Of a DNA stretch of 12,774 bases, positions 11,771 to 12,774 are shown piece by piece. Where the stretch lies: assembly GCA_027457225.1 (NCBI GenBank), contig DAIDTL010000016.1, positions 1-12,774 on the forward strand, in the 5' to 3' direction. The DNA is from Ferrovaceae bacterium (GTDB lineage: Bacteria; Pseudomonadota; Gammaproteobacteria; Burkholderiales; Ferrovaceae). The translations under genes were made by a program, and so were the position numbers. Numbering within the stretch: position 1 is the stretch's first letter; each line of letters begins with the position of its first letter. Below the pieces are notes generated by a model. That model saw only the letters and a list, made by a program, of their open reading frames with translations, ran no database searches and was not told the DNA's origin.

Positions 11771-12774
11771 ATGCCATTGCACCGATTCATCCCGGCCCTC
11801 ATTGCGGGGTCCATGGTTACTGCTGTACTACTGACCTTGTTCCCTTCAACCGCTTCAGCGATCCCCGTGTATGCCCGTCAGACCGGTGAGAAGTGCGTTG
11901 CCTGTCATGTGGGCGGCATGTACCCCCTGCTCACGTCTTTCGGCAGGATGTTCAAATTTACAGGCTACACCCTGGGCAACCGGCCCAACCTTAACGCCCT
12001 CGAGGTCCAGAATGACGCCCCACCCATCAGCGTCATGCTGCAAGGTGCGCGCCAGTACTATACCAACACCTCCAACAGCATCAACGGCGCAGCGCCAAAC
12101 TCGGCCATGGACTTGCAGGTGATCAGCCTCTTTTCCGGAGGCAAGATTACCGACAATGTTGGCGCTTTCGTCCAATGGACAGGACAGAAATACGGTGGCA
12201 CACAAACCGGCACTCAGTGGACCAGCGCCTCAAGCATAGACAACACCGAGTTTCGTTACGCCGACCGCATTCTGGAGCAGGACAGCGACCTGGTTTATGG
12301 CGCCTACATCAACAACCGCTCCACCATGTCTGACGTCTGGAACACCACTGAAAACTGGTCAAACGTCTTCGTTGGGTTTTTTAATGGCGGAAGCCCGCAA
12401 AGTCCAGTGACCTTTCTTGACAGCGCCGCCACCCAACACGGCATGATCGGCGCCGGGGCCTATCTCTTCAAGGACAACACATGGTACGGTGAATTGGCAG
12501 TTTACAAGTCCGTGACCCACGGGCCTGCCACCTTCCTGCTGACCGCCGGTACGACAGGCATGCCCTTGGTTGATCCCTCGCCTTATGTGCGCTTGGCCTA
12601 CAACAAGGAATTTGGGCCGCATAATTTTGAATTGGGTGTGCATGGCATGGTTTCCTACGCACACAACGGCACGGTGGCCACCGGGGGCGTCTCCGACTGG
12701 GCGGGTACCGTCAACACCTACCGTGATGTTGCCCTGGATGGGAAGTACCAGTATATCCAGGACCCCCATTACGT
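11771..12774 (+). CDS. Cyc2-like fused c-type cytochrome / outer-membrane porin (partial, cut by window end)
   Basis: The frame is open from the ATG at 11771 to the last base (334 codons, no stop); the C-terminus is missing. GGAGGAG lies 7 bases before the start. A signal peptide (residues 1-30, ending SAIPVYARQ) precedes a single heme-binding CVACH (42-46), then PLLTSFGRMFKFTGYTLG (52-69). The remainder is rich in alternating aromatic/polar strands with short turns (FRYADRILEQDSDLVYGAYINN, then NVFVGFFNGG), consistent with a beta-barrel. One N-terminal heme fused to a porin is the architecture of Cyc2, the outer-membrane Fe(II) oxidase of neutrophilic and acidophilic iron oxidisers. Related monoheme porins of unknown substrate exist, so Fe(II) oxidation is likely but not certain. 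The divergent HiPIP-like gene is a plausible redox partner. Confidence 0.78.
   Translation, partial: MPLHRFIPALIAGSMVTAVLLTLFPSTASAIPVYARQTGEKCVACHVGGMYPLLTSFGRMFKFTGYTLGNRPNLNALEVQNDAPPISVMLQGARQYYTNTSNSINGAAPNSAMDLQVISLFSGGKITDNVGAFVQWTGQKYGGTQTGTQWTSASSIDNTEFRYADRILEQDSDLVYGAYINNRSTMSDVWNTTENWSNVFVGFFNGGSPQSPVTFLDSAATQHGMIGAGAYLFKDNTWYGELAVYKSVTHGPATFLLTAGTTGMPLVDPSPYVRLAYNKEFGPHNFELGVHGMVSYAHNGTVATGGVSDWAGTVNTYRDVALDGKYQYIQDPHY

Overview
The window reads as chromosomal DNA of a Gram-negative proteobacterium. The evidence is signal peptides, an OmpA-type protein, a sigma-54 regulator and, at the right end, the start of a fused cytochrome-porin resembling the iron oxidase Cyc2 beside a HiPIP-like protein. 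That last pair suggests a betaproteobacterial iron oxidiser of the Gallionella/Sideroxydans type. The lineage is an inference from gene content only.

Left half (1-6627): a diversity-generating retroelement (DGR). An avd accessory gene overlaps a DGR-type reverse transcriptase (RT). The template repeat (TR, 1429-1540) lies inside the 3' end of the RT reading frame. A 24-nt near-palindrome and a strong hairpin follow it. Next come a membrane-anchored DUF4384-like protein, a secreted papain-like protease with its own C-terminal DUF4384-like domain, and an OmpA-like protein. Last is the target, a secreted caspase-like protease fused to a formylglycine-generating-enzyme/C-type-lectin (FGE-like) domain whose last ~37 residues are the variable repeat (VR, 6503-6614). 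TR and VR align without gaps over 112 bases. They differ at 21 sites, and 16 of these are adenines in TR (16 of 30 A versus 5 of 82 other bases). The likely logic is that RT and Avd copy TR RNA with errors at A and overwrite the ligand-binding face of a periplasmic or surface protease module.

Middle (about 6620-7863): immediately after the target stop lies a truncated IS21-family istA fragment on the minus strand with its IS-end repeats. A TacA/TacT-type toxin-antitoxin operon (DUF1778 plus GNAT acetyltransferase) follows, with a near-consensus promoter and an inverted repeat inside it.

Right half (7864-12774): a minus-strand sigma-54 activator with a cysteine-containing PAS domain diverges from a small exported two-repeat protein. 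That protein has a matching -24/-12 promoter, and an inverted repeat suitable as an activator site lies between the two genes. Then come a hemolysin III-family membrane protein and a Tat-exported HiPIP-like protein lacking one cluster cysteine (both minus strand), and a divergent Cyc2-like cytochrome-porin cut by the window end.

The DGR with its double-protease neighbourhood is the most interesting system here. The sigma-54/exported-repeat-protein pair is a second, independent one.
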